Source: Spiroplasma gladiatoris (GTDB taxonomy: Bacteria; Bacillota_I; Bacilli_A; Mycoplasmatales; Mycoplasmataceae). Taken from it: a DNA stretch of 64,000 bases. The position numbers were made by a program, and so were the translations under genes. Below the pieces are notes generated by a model. The model had not been told where the DNA came from. It worked only from the letters and a program-made list of their open reading frames with translations, and did no database searches. How positions within the stretch are numbered: position 1 is the first letter of the stretch; the number at the start of each line of letters is the position of its first letter. Location of the stretch: the NCBI RefSeq assembly GCF_004379335.1, contig NZ_CP038013.1, forward strand, positions 682,001 to 746,000, given 5' to 3'. Below, piece by piece: positions 44,997 through 57,765 of this stretch.

Positions 44997-47415
44997 GTTC
45001 TTTAACCCTCTTTTTATTCAAAGTTAATAAATTATTTTTACACTCAGTTAAATCAAAATGTATATCTAGAGAGTGAATTGAGTTAAAGTAATTGTTCATA
45101 ATATTTTCAAGATTTTCATTTTTAATAAAGTATTTATTCAACGTATTTTTTATTTTATTAAGCATTAAAACTTGTAAGCCGCTTAATGTTTTTAAAGCTT
45201 CTTGATAACTATTTAAAAAGTTTTGCTTAATATTTAAATAATTTTCAAGTTTTGCATCATTTTTAATTTTTTTAATTTTTATTTCTAAATTATTCATTTT
45301 AATTGAGTTGTTAATTGCAAAATCTTTTTTGTTTTCTAATTTAATAATATCTTCGTTTTGCTTATCTGTTAAAATATTAATCTTAGAATCCATTCTAGAG
45401 TATTTTGATAATTTTTTTTCTATACTTTTAATCAACATTTTATCTTGTTTTGTAAATTTAAACTCTTTGTTTAAATCATTTAATAATTGATTATTTTTAT
45501 CATTAATTATAATTTTATTTAATTTCATAAATTTTACAAAAATTTTGTTAACTTTTTTAGTTGAATGATTTTCTTCAAGTCTTTCTTTGTACATCAAAAA
45601 TGTAAAAATATATGAAGCTCCAATAGAAATAAATGAACCTAAAAAGAATATTCCTATTTGATAAGCTCCTCCCGGTAAAAATCTTGTTACACCTAAAAAC
45701 CCCATTCCTCCAGCTACCGAAGCATTTATTTTTAATAATCCTGTAACTAAACCTGCAAAACCAGCACCTAAACAACCTGAAATAAAAGGTGTTAATCTTG
45801 GTAAAGTAATTCCATAGATAATTGGTTCGGTAATTCCGACAAGTGCAGAAGGAATTGTAGAATATGCAATTTCTTTTGTTTTATAATTTGTTGTTCAATT
45901 ACCTATACAAATAACAGCACCTAATTGTCCAAAGACCCCAAAGACTGTTGCTGCATATAATGGACTTGGTAAATTTTGAATCACAGTCACTATAACAGGT
46001 ACATGAACACCTGTAAGTACAAGTGGTTGTCATAAAAGTGCAAACAACATAGTACCTATTCCATAAGGGATATTTCCAAGTCAATTGACACTAACACCAA
46101 CAAAACCTTCTATAATTCCAAGAATTGGTCCTAATACAAACATAACTAGTAGCATTACTGTACTAAATGATATTGCAGTTCTAAAACATATATCTATAGA
46201 AGGTGGCATTCATGATTTTACTCATTTATCAATATATACATATAATGATCCTGCAACAACTTGTGGAATTATAGAATTATAATAACCTCCTAATTTAATT
46301 TTTAAAAATCCTCATTCGAATAAAGTATAGTTAACCCCTCACATTAAATAAGGACTAGCGATTGCAACTCCAATTAATGCTCCAACAATAATATTTCCTT
46401 TAAGATATTTAACAGTACTAATGCATAAAAATATACCTAACATTCCAATACCAACTTCTGATATTATGTATATAAAAGCTGAAAATATTTTTGCATTCTT
46501 CATTTGTTCATAATTTTTAATATCATCAATGACATTAAACTGAATTAATAATGATTTTATAGCCATTAATATACCTGCTGCTAAAATAATTGGTATAGTT
46601 GGGACTACTACTCCACTTATAAAACCTAATGTTTTATCTTTAAAACTTTTTTTAGTATTTTTAATTTCTATTTTGATATCTTCATTGTTTAGTTTATCGA
46701 TTTCTTCTTTAACTTTATAAACCTCTCCTCCAATGATAATTTGCAATTCTTGTCCACTTCAGTTGACCCCTTTAACAATTGCTAATTTTTTAATTTTATC
46801 TTCTTCAACTAAATTTTTATTGTTTATTGAAAATCTAAGTCTTGTCATGCAATTATAATGGGTTAAAAAATTACTTTTACCCCCTATTAAATTTAATATT
46901 TCTTTTGCTGCTTTTAAAAACTTTGTTTCGTTTAGTTCAAATTTAGTTTGTACAATATCATCTTCTATAACTATATAACCTATTAATTCACCTTGTTTTA
47001 CCTTTCCGCTTTTTTGCAATATAACTTTTTTTATATTTTCAAATACAACAATGGTTTCATTAGATAAGTTATTGTTTTTAATTTGATCATAGTCTATTTT
47101 TAAAATAACTTCATTTAATTTGATAAAGTCGTGTTCATTTTTTAAAAAATGAAAAGGTTCTCCCTTTAATTTAACTGTATCAATTCCAATATGAAATAAA
47201 GCTTTTGGACCATAAACTGATTTAACAAAAAATGCATGTTTAGTATCAAAAATCATCTCTATACTTGATTCATTAAATACGTTATGCAATTCGGTCCCAT
47301 CAGGAATTATTAAAAAACCTTCACCCAACATTTTAGATTTGAATGTATTATCACTAGACTGTGTGATGTTTTTTAAATAACCTGAGATTGGTGCATATAT
47401 TTCTACTTTTTTCAT
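44986..47415 (-). CDS. PTS EIIABC beta-glucoside transporter with C-terminal extension
   Basis: An 809-residue paralogue of the transporter at 38823, with the same order EIIA-EIIB-EIIC. The phospho-His is in ALFHIGIDTVKLKG and the phospho-Cys in HYNCMTRLRFSI. EIIC has VGITEPIIYGITLPR and LVLTGVHVPVIV. After the membrane part (~residue 612) comes a ~197-residue charged, coiled-coil-like extension that ends in NNYFNSIHSLDIHF, similar to the end of the other transporter. AGGAGGAT precedes ATG 47415. Overlap with the GH1 gene implies translational coupling. Confidence 0.88.
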
Positions 47416-47445
47416 TCATCCTCCTACGAGTATATAATTACAAAA

Positions 47446-47464
47446 TATAGAAATTTATTCTATA
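47446..47464. promoter_or_regulatory. Candidate RpiR operator before PTS gene
   Basis: TATAGAA (47446-47452) and TTCTATA (47458-47464) are perfect complements around ATTTA. The core matches the inverted repeat at 41346-41369. It lies between the RpiR terminator and the PTS start. Confidence 0.5.
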
Positions 47465-47481
47465 AAACCCATTAAATCAAA

Positions 47482-47508
47482 AACTAGTTTCTAAAAAAGA
47501 AACTAGTT
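47482..47508 (-). terminator. Terminator overlapping the RpiR stop codon
   Basis: AACTAGTTTC (47482-47491) pairs perfectly with GAAACTAGTT (47499-47508). The TAG stop of the RpiR gene (47503-47505) is inside the stem. On the minus strand the stem is followed by TTTTTGATTT. Confidence 0.8.
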
Positions 47509-48237
47509 GACAATATTTATTATTTGAGCTATTAAATAACCTACTAATACACTTCTCAAATAATAACTAGTTGATGAATTATTTAAATCAAAAATGATTT
47601 TAACTTCACATTTATCAATTCTAGTACTTAAAGCAGTACTTGTAAGGAAAATAATATTATTGTTGTATTTTATTTTGTGATAAACATTAAATATACCCCC
47701 AACTTCCATTCCTCCTACTAAAAATAAAACTGTAGAGTTTTTTAAATTTATATCTAAATTGTAGTTAGCAACAAGCATTTCTGTAAAAAATACTTTATAA
47801 CCTTTTTTATTTAAATAAAAATAAAGTATTTTTGCTTGATTAATTAATTGATTAGAAGCAACAATATAAGTATCATTTTTAATAAGTTCAGCAATTGTGA
47901 GTAGTTTTTCTTTATAATTATCAAAAAAACTGATACAATTTATAAAATAATTTTTTGTATCATCATATGATTTAATTTCCATTTTATTATCTAGAATATT
48001 TAAATAGTTTTCTCTTTCAAATTTAAGTCTACTTACTAATTCTCTATAACCTGTAAAACCAAGTTTATTACAAAACTTAGATATTGCAGATTTACTAACA
48101 AAACAATTATTTGAAATTGTTTGAATTGGAAGAAAAATATTTTTATCAAAACATTCTAATAAATTGTTTATTATAACTATTTTTAATTGATTATGAGTTT
48201 CTTTTAAAACTAAAATAAGTTTTTCTCTGAGATTCAT
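47503..48237 (-). CDS. RpiR-family regulator
   Basis: A 244-residue RpiR regulator directly upstream of the third PTS-GH1 operon. The HTH part is SNNCFVSKSAISKFCNKLGF, then GYRELVSRLKFEREN. The SIS-like domain has DTYIVASNQLINQAKIL and NSTVLFLVGGMEVGGI. AGGTAATCAC precedes ATG 48237. It is the likely local regulator of the sugar operon, perhaps through the inverted repeat at 47446. Confidence 0.85.
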   Translation of the reverse strand: MNLREKLILVLKETHNQLKIVIINNLLECFDKNIFLPIQTISNNCFVSKSAISKFCNKLGFTGYRELVSRLKFERENYLNILDNKMEIKSYDDTKNYFINCISFFDNYKEKLLTIAELIKNDTYIVASNQLINQAKILYFYLNKKGYKVFFTEMLVANYNLDINLKNSTVLFLVGGMEVGGIFNVYHKIKYNNNIIFLTSTALSTRIDKCEVKIIFDLNNSSTSYYLRSVLVGYLIAQIINIVN

Positions 48238-48439
48238 GTGATTACCTTCTTTTGCATAAGAGTTTATTGCTATTTTTATTTATTTTTAATGCATAAAATA
48301 TAGACCAAACAAAAAAATATGTTAGTTTAAGTTAATCAGTTAGCATGAAAAACTAATTTGTTTATCTATTTATATTATATTGAAAATTATGATTAAATTA
48401 CCAAAGTTTGGTTGAATTATTAGATTTTTTTCTAAATAT

Positions 48440-49165
48440 TAAGTAATTAAGCAATAAAGAAAATATACTTTGAAGTAAAACTTTTAGAAAATTGAATTTG
48501 ACATAATAAGACAAATAAAATTATAAGTTATAGAATATTGATTAAACAAACTTAACATCATAAATCCAAAAACATATTCTTTGTTAATTAAAAATCACAC
48601 ACGTTATAATTGATAAAATTTACAAAAAAATTATTAGGTTATTTTTGTAAACAATAAGCAACATAGTGTCAATATTATATTTACAAAGATCCTTCTACAT
48701 ATTGAATTTTACAAATATTTAACTATATTCAAAAATGTGTATCTCTAAAATAAATATAGACTTTGAAGGGTACGTACTTAATTGCAATTTATTTTTCAAT
48801 TGTTGAAAATATCATCAAAAACTACCTCTATACCCCAAAAAATCTTTAGTTGAGAGAACTTTTGCTCCCTCCAAATAAAATGGCTAAAAAGAATTCGAAC
48901 TAAAAAATTTGTTTGTTAAGTTATTAACCTATATTTAAACTAAAAATACAAAAATTATTGCTATGAAAATTTAAGATAAAAAATATTATTGTTTAATTGA
49001 CAATGATATTTATAATGTAATATAAGTAGACAATCATAAACTTTATGGTAATGAATATACAATTAAAAAAGAATATTTAAAATCAAAAATATAAAATAAC
49101 AACAAATAAATATAAAAAGCATTTATGAATATATTGTTTTGTGACATAATCGCTTACAATTAAAA
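48440..49165. mobile_element. Decayed transposon relic
   Basis: The left side (48450-48560) resembles the left end of the elements at 42324 and 51695, including the coding start for KQIKL-type residues. The right side ends with TTTTGTGACATAATCGCTTA (49138-49157), the inverted form of the same terminal sequence. Between them are short pieces of a transposase with many stops. The flanking parts 48238-48440 and 49166-49590 show no gene. Confidence 0.55.
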
Positions 49166-49590
49166 TTTTGATACATTAGCTTGTTAATTGCAAACATAAT
49201 CATTAATATTAGTAAAATATTCAAACAGAAAGTTTGTAAGATCTTCTTATAAACATTCAAATAATAGCGTTAATTTATGTTTAATTGCCATAATAACGAT
49301 TAATTAATCCAAAACAAAATGTAATGTTGTTATCAAAAATTAACCAATATAATAGTTAACAAATTAATAATTAATTACAAAGATTTTTTTGTAAATAATT
49401 AATTAATGTATATTCAGTTTGGTAATCTTAATGAAACTAGGCAGCTTAGTACTATTATAAATTTTATAAAGATGTATATTAATTTTTTTAAGCAACTTAT
49501 ATAATTAAATTAAAATAAAAAAACAATCTTTTTTAAGTCTATTATTTAAGACATAATTAAAAATTGCTCTATTATTTTATAAAAATATAA

Positions 49591-51597
49591 TTATTTTTTT
49601 CTTGTATTTTCAATAATTGATCTGTCTCTATACATCTCTGATTCACTTTTACGTAATTTTCAAATTCTATCAGTAGTAAATGTAACATTTAAGAAGTTTA
49701 ACTTGAATCTTATATCAGATGTATCATCTCCATGATAATAAATTGTGTCCATATAAAATCCATTTGTATTATGATTACCATTAATCTCATTTTTCAATAT
49801 AAAACTTACTAATGTTTCTGTTAAAAATTCTCAATTATATATTGTTTGGTTACCTTCTTTTAATAAAATTTTTCTTGCTGTATCTTGAATTTCAATTCCA
49901 TTATCATTTCTATTAGAAATATCAAGCGATAAAACTTTACTAATTTTTTTTAAAACAGATTTTCAATACATCATAGCAATGCCTTTATTTTTACCAGTAT
50001 ATATACCAGAAATATAATTTAGATCAAAACTATCTCATAGGTTTTTATCATATATTTCACCACTAAAAGCAGCAATTTTATATTCATCTGATGTATTCTC
50101 AATTCCAAAAGTTTTATGATAAGATTCTATTCCTTTTTGTAAGTTCGCAATAATTGATTTAAAAATTACAGAATTTTCATTTAAATCAGAACTTGTAATT
50201 TCTTCATCACTAACTTGATATCCTACTGCAATATAAAATTCATTTAAATCAACTGAAAAATTATTGATTTTTAGCTTTAATCCTTTAATATTAAATAATC
50301 CCATGTTTGTAGATTTTTTTAAAGCTTTTATGTCTTTTGATTCTTCATCATTTGACACACTTGCATAGTAATCAGCTAATCAAGTTTTGTAATTATTTTT
50401 TACATAATCATATAAAGATTTATCATAATTATCTTTTGTTTTTTCTATAGAAATATTTTTGAAAATATAATTATACAACTCTTCATTTTTTATCAAATTT
50501 GGAGTTATTGAATAATCATCATTGTTTTTTCATTTAAATTTACTATTAGTTGTAGCTTTTAATGAGTAATCTCAATACTCACCATCAGCATTTAAATTTT
50601 CATCATTTAATTCAACAATTTTTTGATTTGGATCATTACTAAAATCAATATTTATATTTTCATTTAAATTTGTATCTTCTTTAATTTTATCAGAAATTGC
50701 TTTTTTAAATCCATCCTCACTAAACTTTTCTTCTATTAAACTTTTTACTTCATCTTTATTATTTGTTATAAATTTATCATCATCAACAAAATTTGTTTTC
50801 TTAATTAAAGTGTTAAATTTATTAGCACCTAAAAATGCATATTTTAACTCCTTTACTTTTTTGTTTATTAAAGAAGTAAGTGCTTTATTTGAAGTAGAAA
50901 TAAAATTAAAACCAAAATCTTTAAAAGTTCTATCTTCTTTAATTGACTGTGTTGTATCATTTTCAGAATATCTTAGTATAAAATTAAACTTTACATTTAT
51001 ACTAATATATGATTCCTTAGACTCATTTCTTATTTTAAAAATATTTGAGCTGCCTTGATCTGTTTCAGAAAATTTAATTCCACCCTCTTCATTTGTTAAT
51101 AATTTATCTTCATCAATTGAAAATAATTCGTTTTCGTTAACATTATTTAACAATATACTATATTTTTCTTTTCATTTTAATTTTATAATACTTTCATTTA
51201 TTCTTTGATGATTAATTAAACCTTTAAAATCACTTAAGAACTCAACTTTTTTATCATTGTTTTTAGGATTTTCAAAAATATTTTTTAATGATGTTGCTGT
51301 ATCTTCGTTAATACCATCTATCATTTTAATTACTTTAGGTTTAATAAATAAATAACTAGAGTCATCATTTACTTCTTGAAATCAATTTTCACTTGCACTT
51401 TTAATTTCAGAATTAATAATTTCACTTACTTCTTTTAAATAATCTACAAGAGCTAGATCATAATTTGGCAGTTCTGGAAGTTTTTCGCCATCTTGATTGT
51501 TTTCATTTTGTGAACTTTTTTTAGGACAAGCAACAACATAAGATACAGTTGCTGCCGTTAAAGTTATAGTAGACAATAAGCATAATATTTTTTTCAT
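49591..51597 (-). CDS. Large surface lipoprotein
   Basis: A 668-residue lipoprotein. The signal peptide KKILCLLSTITLTAATVSYV leads to VAC, with the acylated Cys at 24. A short Ser/Asn/Glu-rich linker follows (PKKSSQNENNQDGEK). The mature part is mainly charged and mixed alpha/beta (NVKFNFILRYSENDTTQSIK), with no enzyme motif. The C-terminus is DRSIIENTRKK. The whole frame is read through several TGA Trp codons. It is exposed on the outside of the membrane, and its role may be adhesion or antigenic surface. AGGAGATAACAA precedes ATG 51597. No operon partner is seen. Confidence 0.85.
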
Positions 51598-51694
51598 TTG
51601 TTATCTCCTCTTTTCTAATGTTATTAATATGCATTTATTATATTTTCAATTTAAAAGAAAGTACTTTCACTTTACAAATACTCTTATCAAAATT

Positions 51695-51900
51695 ATGAAT
51701 AACAATTGATTATGTCGAAGTAAAATATACTTGCACATAAATTGTTTGAGAAATTGAAATAGATATAACTAAACAAATAAAATTAGAAGTTATAAAAGGT
51801 TTATCAAATAAACTTCATAATATAAATATAATTGCAGAAATACTTGGTTGATCAAAAAAACATATATATAGAAAGTAAAAAAAGTATAAAAAATATTGAA
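51695..51900 (+). repeat. Transposon relic, left end and start of a transposase
   Basis: ATGAATAACAATTGATTATG is the terminal sequence also seen at 34895 and 42324. After it a frame encodes DITKQIKLEVIKGLSNKLHN and INIIAEILGWSKKHIYRK, an HTH-like transposase N-terminus, before it breaks down. It is the best-preserved copy of this N-terminus in the window. Confidence 0.6.
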
Positions 51901-51970
51901 TATAATCTTTTAATCATAAAATCACCTGAGAAATTTAAAAAAATAAAATAGATAATGATATAAAGAAAAA

Positions 51971-52019
51971 TATAATTCTCTAAGTATGCATTATGTTAAA
52001 AAAAACATAAAATTATACT
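51971..52019 (+). repeat. Right-end remnant of the 22279-type IS3 element
   Basis: AATATAATTCTCTAAGTATG and the following ~30 bases match the right end of the IS3 copies in inverted orientation. The remnant stops abruptly at the start of the second IS type, so it was probably cut by that insertion or a later deletion. Confidence 0.7.
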
Positions 52020-52022
52020 AAA

Positions 52023-53345
52023 GTGTCACCCCAACACATAAAAATTATGTAGTTTGGGGTGATTTTTTTTATGGCAAAAACTATTTTATTTAGTGCTGAA
52101 TAAAAAAGAAAATAATAGATGAGTTTACAAATACAGATATAAGCGCAAGAAAGTTAGCTTTAAAATTTAATATTAAACAAACATCAACTATTTATATTTG
52201 ACAAAATCGTTATAAACAAAAAGGAATTGCTGGGCTAATTGATGCAAAGAGAGGTAGAAAACCTAAAATAAATAAAGAAGTTGAGTTTGAAACAATGAAA
52301 CAAGAGTTGGAACATTTAAGAAGAGAGATGCAAATTAAAGAAAAAGAGAATAAAAAACTAACAAGTAAAGTAGAAGTTATGGAAAAGTATACGTATCTCT
52401 AGTAAAGGAATGAAAAAACAAAAAGTAAATATCGAATTGTATAAAATAGCAAAAAATTACGAGCAAAAAATATAGCATTATCATGACTAATTAATCTTTT
52501 AAATATTAATCTAAAAGCTTATAATAAATGATTATCAAATGGTTCAAAAGAATATATGACCATAAGAGACACAAGTTATGACTTATTTATAAACCAAGTT
52601 TTTTACGATAAATATTCAAAATATGGAACTCATCGAAAATGAGGGCACAAAAAAAATGCACTAAAATTTGGTTTAGGTCGAAAAATGGTCTTGAGTTCTA
52701 TGAAAACACAAAATCTAGTTACTGAAAATTGTGAAAAAAGTAGAAAATGAAAAGCTTATACTAAAAAAAGCAAAGATCCAATAAATACAGCTCCCAATTT
52801 ATTAAAAAATCAAGAAACAAATAAAATCGAGTTTATTGCAAATAAAATGTTAGAAAAAATTTTTTTAGATATTTCGGAGTGCAAAATAAAAAACAAAAAA
52901 AATTACTTATTTGCTTATATAGATATATATTCTAGACTACCTTTAATAACATATTTTGCAAACAATCAAACAAACGAAGAACTTATTAATAGTATGAAAC
53001 TTTTAGTTGATGAATATGATGTAAAAAACAGCATTATCCAAATGGATAGAGGATCACAATTTAGGAGCTTAATTATGAAAGAATTTTGTAACAATTACAA
53101 TATTATTCAAAGCATGACAGATGGATATGCTTCTTGACAAAACTCGATAGTAGAAACATTTTTTAAAAGCATAAAACAAAATCATTATGTAGGTTATAAG
53201 TTTGAAGATAATGGAACTTTTATAAATTGAATGAAAGATTATATATGAAATTATTCTAATAATAGAATAATAAACAAATTAAAAAATACTCCCAAAGAAA
53301 TTTTTGAGAGTAATTTGTTAAAATATATGTAGTTTGGGGTGACCC
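52023..53345 (+). mobile_element. Second IS3-family element, decayed
   Basis: The ends are marked by GTCACCCCAA at 52024-52034 and its complement TTTGGGGTGAC at 53333-53343. The left end also carries an internal TTTGGGGTGA (52053-52062), which makes a terminal hairpin. orfA (from ATG 52071) encodes an HTH protein (ARKLALKFNIKQTSTIYIWQ, GIAGLIDAKRGRKPKI) but has TAA at codon 11 and is out of frame with orfB. orfB (about 52400-53332) keeps the integrase core: IFLDISECKIKNKKNYLFAY, IQMDRGSQFRSL and NSIVETFFKSIKQNHY, the D-D-E residues. Its first third carries frameshifts. The element is unrelated at its ends to the 22279 family and looks inactive. Confidence 0.8.
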
Positions 53346-53431
53346 TTTATTATTCCAATTATATTTTTATATTTTAAAAAATCTTCTTTCGATTTATTAT
53401 CAAAAATAATCTCAATATTTTTAAATTTCAT
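53346..53431 (-). pseudogene. Gene truncated by the IS insertion
   Basis: ATG 53431, preceded by GGAAAG and 17 bases after the stop of the lipoprotein gene, opens a frame beginning MKFKNIEIIFDNKSKEDFL that runs into the IS end at 53345. The rest is not found on the other side of the element. It would have been the third gene of the lipoprotein operon. Confidence 0.55.
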
Positions 53432-53448
53432 TTCAATCTTTCCTCAAA

Positions 53449-55131
53449 TTATTTTACATCACTTATGTTTATAGTAATTTTACATACGTTGTCCCCATAC
53501 CCAAAATGTAATTCGGCAGTTAAATTATCTTCTAAGTAATCTTCTTTAAAACCTACAAAGCTTACTTTAACATCACAATATTGTTTACCCATTTGTTCAA
53601 TACTAAATGAATAATAGTCTAGTTTTAAATATGTTTCTGATGAATAATATAATTTAATTTCTGAGTTAAATTTTCTATATTCTTCTGTTTTTATTTTTAA
53701 AATAAAATATTCTAATTTTGTTTTTACATTAAACACATTATTTGAAAGAGTATAATTTAGCTCTTTATCTTCTGATTCTATTTTAAAGGTATCATCATTA
53801 ACATTTATGTCGTTTTTATTATACTTTTCTACTTCAAAGTATAAATTTTGCTTTAAATTTTTAGAAATAGTTTTATTGTTAATTAGAGTAAATTCATATT
53901 CATAATCTATATTAGCAAGAAAATATCGATTGCTTTTATTATAAATTCAACTGTCAATAATCATTCTATTAGTATTACTAAAGTCAATTACATCATTATT
54001 TTTAATTCCGTTTTTAAAAATTAGATAATCTTTATAGTTAGATTCAGTAAAACTTATTTTTTTAGATTTAATTTTTTTATTAAAATCAAAAGAATTATCT
54101 TCATTAACTTTTATAAGAACATTATGTTCTTTATAATTATTTAAAATATTTATTTTATTTATTGTAATAAAAACGATTGTTGGAGTAGCTACGTTGCTTG
54201 CTGTTATTTTTAAAGCAAATCTTTCATTTTCTAAAAACTTATTCAAATTATCGTCTTTAAAATATAAAGTTGATTTAAAGTTTCCATTTTTAAAATTAAT
54301 ATCATCAGCAAGTTCATAATTATCATACCAGTAAGTAATATTAAGATTTTCATATTTTGTATAGTTCAAAATATTAAAAATAAACTCATCACCTCAATGT
54401 AGTTCTGAATTATTATCAAAATCAGTTTCTATTTCACTTTTAAAAGTTTTATCTTTATAATTTATATACACAATAGAATCAGTTCAAGTATTATTTGCTT
54501 TAAAATAAATAGTTATATCATTATTTATAGCTTCTATACTAGAATCATATTTCAATTTAACATTAAATATGTTGTTTTTATTTGGATCAAAACCACAACT
54601 TTCAACTGCTTGTTTATTTCCATCAATTCTATAACTAATATTTTCTAACTTTTCTAAATTTAATATTTCTATAGAAATATTTTTACTATAAAAATCAGTT
54701 TCATAATTATTTTGTTTTACAACAACTTTATCAACGTATTTTAAATTTTCATATGTTTCATCAAAAAAAATATCACTATCTTCTGTAAAAACCCCGTCTT
54801 TTTTTATAATTTTTGTAGCATTAATATTAAATTTTATTTTTGAATTTGAATCGTCAATATTATTTAATTTAATTAAATAACCTTCTCTATAAGGATTTAT
54901 AAAATTATTTATAAAAATATAATCACTATAAATCATAAATAATTGTTCTAGTTCATTTTTTACAGTATCAAATGATCAATAATAAATATCTTTTTTATCA
55001 AATTTATCTTTAATCATTTTTATAAGATCATTTTCAGAAATAATATCCCTTCTATTTGAACATGAAACAATTGGTATGGTAATTGATGAAGTTAATGATA
55101 AACCTCAAATCAGTTTTAATAATTTATTCAT
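53449..55131 (-). CDS. Large lipoprotein, second gene of a lipoprotein operon
   Basis: A 560-residue lipoprotein. The signal peptide is NKLLKLIWGLSLTSSITIPI followed by VSC, with the acylated Cys at 24. The mature part has long beta-rich stretches that may be repeated domains, such as KIKFNINATKIIKKDG and HNVLIKVNEDNSFDFN, and ends in NVCKITINISDVK. No catalytic motif is seen. ATG 55131 lies 11 bases after the stop of the upstream lipoprotein gene, with GGTGATATT between, so the two are cotranscribed. The architecture resembles the upstream protein (ESINNxV...WGxxFxI box: LHWGDEFIFNILNY here), which suggests an old duplication. Confidence 0.85.
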
Positions 55132-55142
55132 AATATCACCAA

Positions 55143-56867
55143 TTAACTTTCTTTATAATGTATTTCAATTGTAAAACTCTCAAGATTACTATTCCCTTTA
55201 TTATAAGTTAAAGAAGTTTTACCTACTTTTTTAAACTCTTCAATATTTTTTATTCCTATATCGATTGATTTTAAACTATTGTTAGGTTCTTTATCTTTTG
55301 GATAAATATTATACAAGTTAAAACGAGACTGTATAATATTATTATTTTCTACAATTAAAGAGTTAGGTTTATTAATTTTTCTAGAAAACTCACGATCAAA
55401 ATAAAAACCCATTCTAACTGCATTTGTATATATATGAATAGTATTATTGTTATTATCAAAATCATAATTAAAATATTTTGGAGGACTTGAGGAAGCTTTT
55501 AAAGAAATTTGTTTTTCATAAGAAAAAATATCTAAACTTTTATCTCACTCTTTTACTGTAAAAGTCATATTATAATAATTAACTTCTTGATCAAAAATTT
55601 CACCATTAATATCAAATTTATAATTAATTAATAACGACGCTTCGAATTTATTTTCTTCACTAGCTTCTCAACCTTTTAATATTATTTGTTCATTTTTTTC
55701 ATATACAACTTGACTATCATCTTTTATTGATTGTTTGTTTACAAATACAATATTTTCACGATTTAATTTATTCTTTTTTGATTCAGAAAAAGTAACTTTA
55801 TCAACATTTTTATTTACAATTAATTTTGTTTCTTTTAAAGTTGAAAGATTTACTTCTTTGCTTGAAATATTTTCAAAAACATTCAATTTATTTATATTTA
55901 TTGTGATTCTTTTTGGAATAAAACTAGTTGAATATAAAAGAATATTTTCAGTAGAATCTGTTAAAAGATAGTTTTCTTTTTCTTTTAAAGCATAACCACT
56001 TAATATACCTGTTTTAGAATCATAATTTAGTTTTTTCAAACTAGAATAGTTTTCATATAAAAGATTTTCTATTAAAGAAAAGTTTAATATTTTAATTTCA
56101 AATCTTTCTCCTCAATATACATTAATTTCATCAACATTTGTTTTAATAGTTTTATCTGCAGTATACATATTTTTAACAGTTATAATTTGTTTATCATTTG
56201 AGTTTGAAGCACTTAGCTCAAATTTGCTAAGTTCGGATTTATTATTTGCAACTTGTTTCATAGAAATACTAACAAAAGTATCGTCTTCATTTTCGCTATT
56301 TTCTGAAATATATCATTTATCAAATTGTTCTATATTTTCTATAGGCTTTAAATTAATACTTTCTAGTTTTAAGTAGTTTTTAATATATACTCTTGCATCA
56401 TTGTATGAATCGCTGTTTGATACATCATTTGAATCTATCATTATTTTTTCGACATTTTCTAATTTTTTAAGAAAAGTAAAATCTGAATCATATGTAGAAA
56501 TGCTGCTAAATGAGTAACTTGCTTCATGTTTTATTGATTTATAAAAACTTAAAGTTGTTTCAAAACTTTTATTGTTAGTTTTATTGATTTTTATATCAAT
56601 TAAGATATCATCTTTATTTACATTATCATTTTGCTCAAAAAAAATATTGCTATCATTATTAGTTACTTTTATAATGTTTTTAATAATATCTTCTTTATTT
56701 AATGATCTGACTTTTTTATCTATAATTTCATTTTGTATTTTATTAATTGTATTAAAGATTTTATCATTTGAATTATAACTTGGAAATGTATTTCCACAAG
56801 CTGATATACTAGAAACAGAAATGAAAGTAAATGAATAAACATTTAAAAAAGCTAATAATTTTTTCAT
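55143..56867 (-). CDS. Large lipoprotein, first gene of a lipoprotein operon
   Basis: A 574-residue lipoprotein. The signal peptide KKLLAFLNVYSFTFISVSSI leads to SAC, with the acylated Cys at 24. The N-terminal ~60 residues after it are helical (INKIQNEIIDKKVRSLNKED). The remainder is beta-rich with the box VYWGERFEIKILNF, which recurs as HWGDEFIFNILNY in the next gene. It is probably an extracellular multi-domain surface protein of unknown role. AAGGATTATATCT precedes ATG 56867. Confidence 0.85.
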
Positions 56868-56960
56868 AGATATAATCCTTTCTTTTACTCATATAATTTT
56901 ATTATATGAGTAAAAGTTATAAAACTAGTTTTGAGTTTATAAAATTAGTTTTATGTATTT

Positions 56961-57647
56961 TTATTTCATAAAAATAGCTCATATAGAAATTGCTAAGCTA
57001 ATTACACTTAAAAAGCACGTTGCTAAATATTTCCAATTTCTTGTTCAAAAATTAATATTAATATAATCAATCCCTTTATTTGTTAAATCAACGTCTATTT
57101 CATATCAAAAAATTCTAATTACATGATCTTTTTTAATTAAAAGTTCTCTTACTAACCTGTCACTTGTACTAGATATAGAATATGTATTATTAGCTTCATA
57201 TAATGAGTTAATTTTATCAATTATGTGATTTTCATCTAAATACAACACCCTTTCGATAAAAACGTATTTATTTTCAATAAAATTTTTATTATATAAAAAA
57301 TTTGAAGTTTTTATACTTTTTAAAAATAAGTTAAAATTTAAGTCATATTCTTTTTCATAACTAACATAATTTTGAATAATATAATTTGAATTAAATTTAT
57401 GCTGTTTATTTTGGCGTTTTCAATCTTTTTTAAGTTTTTCTAAATTTATTACTATTTTTAAGTCTACTCTACTTTCTTTTATTTTTAGTTCATTTTTACC
57501 AAGATGGTTATATAAAAACCTTTCATTATTTATTAATAAATTATTATTATTATTTGTATAACTCAAAGACAATAAAAAAAGACTATTTAAAATAGTATCA
57601 GTTTTAATTTTATGAATTTGCTTTAATTTTTTCTTTATAAAACTCAT
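56961..57647 (-). CDS. Tail-anchored membrane protein of unknown function
   Basis: A 228-residue protein with a long cytoplasmic part and one C-terminal membrane helix, ATCFLSVISLAISIWAIFM, followed by Lys and the stop. The N-terminus MSFIKKKLKQIHKIKTDTIL is basic. The middle has VDLKIVINLEKLKKDWKRQN and a helical segment SYEKEYDLNFNLFLKSIKTS. No domain is recognised. AGGAGAAAATAA precedes ATG 57647. It may belong with the small membrane proteins just upstream. Confidence 0.65.
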
Positions 57648-57765
57648 TTATTTTCTCCTAAAATACAATAATAGGTGCTTGCATATTCTTACATATATTA
57701 TTTAAAATAATTAAACAAACTATATCAATTATTTTATAAAAAACTCTATAAAATAATTTAAAGTT

